DNA of 51,000 nucleotides from Cristatella mucedo (Eukaryota; Bryozoa; Phylactolaemata; Cristatellidae): NCBI GenBank assembly GCA_009760855.2, contig WPIO01000188.1, positions 250,001 to 301,000 of the forward strand, read 5' to 3'. Shown piece by piece: positions 48,300 to 51,000 of this stretch (position 1 is its first letter; each line of letters starts with the position of its first letter). The notes under the pieces were generated by a model. It saw only the letters and a program-made list of their open reading frames with translations, ran no database searches and was not told where the DNA came from. The position numbers and the translations under genes were made by a program.

Positions 48300-48405
48300 T
48301 AATTAATTCAATGATATAGCCCCCTAAGAGAACTTAATCTATATAAAAGGCTTTATATATTCCGCAGGGGTCAAGCCCAAAACCTAGGTGGCCAAATGCG
48401 ATCAA
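48300..48405 (-). repeat. SINE with L2-A-like tail
   Basis: On the minus strand: a B-box-like gttttgggcttgacccc and the L2-A-like stem ttaagttctcttagggggc ending in tatcattgaatt. It is shorter than the related element at 24287-24430; the A box is not clear. Confidence 0.5.
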
Positions 48406-48559
48406 TTGGACGTTGCATCATCATTGGGGAGTGCCTTAGCCTCAGGGCTGAACGAATATGGACTTAGCCCCAAACATTACTGCAGTAAGCCAAAAGTAGG
48501 TGTTTCACGAAGACTGACTGACGTGTCTGTCAAGCAAAGAATAATGTTGAAATGCATAA

Positions 48560-49470
48560 CTACCATCATTGAATGATCGTTAGCCTCATTTCATGTCCCA
48601 GAACCTTTCAAAAATGCTATAGTCAGGCCATTACTCAAGAAAGCGTCACTAGACCAAGTAAACTGGCGCTACTACTTCACAGTCTCCCTTGTATCATTAC
48701 TATCAAAGACACTGGAATGAGTCGTTGCAGACCATATGAACTCATATGATCAAACTTCAAACCTTGCTAGTACGTTCCAGTCTGGCTTTAGAGCTAATCA
48801 CTCTACAGTCAGCATTGCGTCTCGTGTACAACGACCTACTTAGTAATGCAGGCACGGTTAGAGTATCTCTGCTTGTTTTACTCGATCTTTCGGCAGCTTT
48901 CGTTACTATGAATCACCAAGTCCTTCTTGAGTGCCTCTTATTTTGCCTGTTCATCACTTGTACTGCTCTGCAATGGTTCAGGTTCTATCTCACAGGGAGA
49001 CTCAAGAATATTGATGTGAATTGGCAACGATCATCTGAGAAACCTCTGATATATGGGGTACCTCGGGGCGCCGTGCTTGGTCCGGGTCTTTCCACTTTTT
49101 ATACTCTCCCTCTTGCCGATGCGGTAGCCAAGCATAATCTAAGCTTTCACTTACATGTGGATGACACTCAGTTTTATCTTTGCTTTGCTCCTTCCAAGCC
49201 CTCTGACGTGTCGAATTCTCTCAAATTCCTTGCTGCATGTATGGATGACATCAGCATGTGGATTGCAGCAAACTTTCTTAAATTAAATGATGATAAAACT
49301 AGCTTGCTATCTATGGGCCAACCAATTGTTATTCAAAAATTGGGAAGGCTAAAGCTCAAAATTGGCTCTGCCGGCACATGTTTTGTTGAATCTGTACGAA
49401 ATCTAGGTGTCATGTTCTAAAGCGACCTTTCGTTTGACTACCATATCAGGGCCACAATTTATAAAAAAAA
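48560..49470 (+). pseudogene. L2-A reverse transcriptase fragment
   Basis: A 224-codon frame (48746-49420) covers most of the RT: LLDLSAAF near residues 46-53, GVPRGAVLGPG in place of GVPQGSVLGP, and HVDDTQF in place of YADDTQL, so the first two residues of the catalytic box are changed while both aspartates remain. Upstream RT text to about 48565 is broken by stops. It is truncated near 49470 and lacks its own 3' end. Confidence 0.8.
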
Positions 49471-49879
49471 AACCACAGCTAGCCCTTTGGCCGATTTGAC
49501 GTAAATAAGAACTAAGGTATTAAGATTGTGTGAACGACGTTAAATTAATCTCACTCGCATCACGAAGCTTGCCTGGGTTGTCTCAATAAATCAATTGCTT
49601 GCATGCGTGGACAGAATTATTATCCACTTGTATATAAAAACGTGAACACGTTCCTTCATTTAGCTGCTAATCATGATTTCACCTCTCTTACTTTGCTTGC
49701 GTTATTTTGGCTTGTTTTTCGATCAGCCAATTAAAAAGAACAACCAAGACATTTAATTACTCGAATTTGAGGCGGTAGGCCAGCCCATCCTATTGATGTT
49801 AGCACGTACAGTGATTTGTGTATGGTGGTACCTCTTGTACAGACTTTGGCCCAAATCGAAGTGGCGACTGGGGGTTATA
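49471..49879. other. Unassigned
   Basis: No gene or repeat recognised. Confidence 0.4.
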
Positions 49880-49935
49880 ATAATAGAAATTATAATAACA
49901 CTTTTTTATAACGCCCTCATAGAACCGTTTATCAT
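49880..49935 (-). mobile_element. L2-A tail remnant
   Basis: A short minus-strand tail (ataataatagaaattataataac) with acgccctcatagaacc. Only the terminal few dozen bases are present. Confidence 0.4.
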
Positions 49936-49959
49936 CCTATGCTCTCTATAGATGCTATA

Positions 49960-50225
49960 TGGAAAGCATAACCAATATGTGTCCAAAATCATCATTAAGG
50001 ATTCTGTTGAGTTTCTCATTACAACATGTGTGTGTCACAGGCCATTTCCAGGAAACTTTAAGGCTCACATTTACACGCGTAGAAATAGCTAGGTCCTCGC
50101 ATTTCGTTACTGTCTGGAGAATTTTGCTTTGGTCCAACAAGTTAATCATGGCACTGACGTCGGTGGCCATATCCTGAATCTCCTTATCACTAAAGAAGTC
50201 TACCGACTGACCTTGTTTTATGATC
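49960..50225 (+). mobile_element. LINE-C endonuclease fragment, upstream part
   Basis: A frame ending in ENFALVQQVNHGTDVGGHIL and ITKE-type residues (about 50113-50190) matches the conserved C-terminal part of the L2-type endonuclease. It is interrupted at about 50225 by an L2-A 3' end and resumes after 50632. Confidence 0.65.
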
Positions 50226-50632
50226 ATCAAACCTTAAATCCTTTGGAGACCGTGCATTTAGCTCGTATGCTCCCAAAGCCTAGAACTCCCTCCCGACCTG
50301 CGTCAGAACATCCCATGACCTGACCACATTTAAAAGAAACTTAAAAGCACACCTATTTAGGACAGCATTTAGTGGGTCTCTGTGATTCGTCCTTGATGTG
50401 CTTATGCATGCTGACACTGTGCATGCTGCCACTAACCACATTTGCATGCTGACCCTGTGCATGTCACCCCTAACCATATTATTCATTTTGTTTGTTTTTC
50501 AAGCATGATTTTACTTAGTATTCAATTGCATATCACTTTGCAGCAACTGTAAAGCGCCTAGAACGAGATTAAGTTCTCTGAGGGCGCTTTATCAAGTGCA
50601 ATATTATTATTATTATTATTATTATCATGACC
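50226..50632 (+). mobile_element. L2-A 3' end nested in LINE-C
   Basis: C-terminal ORF (from the tcaaaccttaaatcctttgg segment), 3'UTR, terminal stem and (ATT)n tail to about 50625. The flanks tgatcat (50219-50226) and tatcatga (about 50624-50631) resemble a short target duplication. It is among the best preserved L2-A 3' ends in the window. Confidence 0.8.
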
Positions 50633-51000
50633 CTCTTAGAGTTTTGATCGGTCTCGTTTACTGCCCTGTTCCTTCGTACATCTGGGGTAACTTCAAATTT
50701 TCCAGCAGCTCAACTTGAAACACATTGACCAGGACAATTAAATTTGTATTTAAGGCTGATCTTCTTAATCTGCTCACAAACTCGACCTACAGCCTTGGTA
50801 CCCTCACCGATGCTGTGAATATGGCACTTAGGAATGCTTTTTTACGAGCATGCCCTCAATATTCTGTCCTTGTTCGAAGTCGTATGGGTATCTTCCAATT
50901 TATGGAAAACTTGAAAAGATGCACCATGTTAAGGAAAGGCGTGAACGCCTCTTTAGAAAGTCTGTGTCTGATGACATTATCTTAAACTGCAAAGACTTAC
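50633..51000 (+). mobile_element. LINE-C endonuclease end and linker, continues past window
   Basis: After the nested insertion the text resumes with gaccctcttagagttttgatcggtctcgttta, homologous to 38887-38918, and continues through the linker. An 86-codon frame (50725-50985) is still open, better preserved than the 38-44 kb copies. The RT would lie beyond 51000. Confidence 0.65.

Overview
This is eukaryotic DNA, almost certainly from an animal. It is AT-rich, has no operons, and holds one spliced gene type with large introns. It is packed with decayed non-LTR retrotransposons whose reverse transcriptase carries a YADDTQL catalytic box (L2/CR1 clade), tRNA-derived SINEs and long (TA)n, (GA)n and (CA)n tracts. 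An aquatic invertebrate fits best, because cysteine-rich secreted peptides and L2-type LINEs with an (ATT)n tail are common there. The species cannot be named from the sequence alone.

The main content is a large imperfect palindrome: left arm about 7.2-18.5 kb, spacer about 18.5-26.3 kb, right arm about 26.3-37.0 kb. Each arm carries one copy of the same two-exon gene, in opposite orientation. Exon 1 (12944-13103 on +; 32841-33000 on -) encodes a signal peptide and an acidic propeptide. Exon 2 (16997-17223 on +; 27406-27632 on -) encodes a cationic six-cysteine domain with a defensin-like C..C..C..C..CC pattern. Both introns are phase 1, and the splice junction itself creates a dibasic Lys-Arg processing site. 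I read this as a secreted host-defence (or venom-type) peptide of 128 residues, duplicated head to head around a transposon-rich spacer. A third, intron-only relic of the same locus lies in the spacer (about 22.96-24.6 kb).

Layout: 0.1-1.3 kb holds two L2-A 3' ends, tail to tail. 2.05-7.23 kb is a second, smaller palindrome abutting the large one. 7.2-18.5 kb is arm A with gene A. 18.5-26.3 kb is the spacer, with a nearly full-length dead L2-A element, the relic, a SINE and a recent 650-bp direct duplication. 26.3-37.0 kb is arm B with gene B and a young L2-A insertion in its intron. 37.0-38.4 kb is unassigned. 38.4-44.6 kb holds a tRNA-SINE, a tight hairpin and tandem minus-strand copies of the 5'/endonuclease part of a third LINE family (C). 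44.6-51 kb is mostly unassigned sequence with L2-A, SINE and nested LINE fragments.

Three LINE families are used as working names. L2-A has a 3' end that folds into a conserved gcgcc...gggcgc stem followed by (ATT)n. LINE-B is L2-like with an acattacatta tail. LINE-C is known here only from its 5'/endonuclease/linker part. The two palindrome arms act as a built-in comparison: several insertions are present in one arm with the empty site preserved in the other, which gives a relative chronology. All percentages quoted are by-eye estimates.
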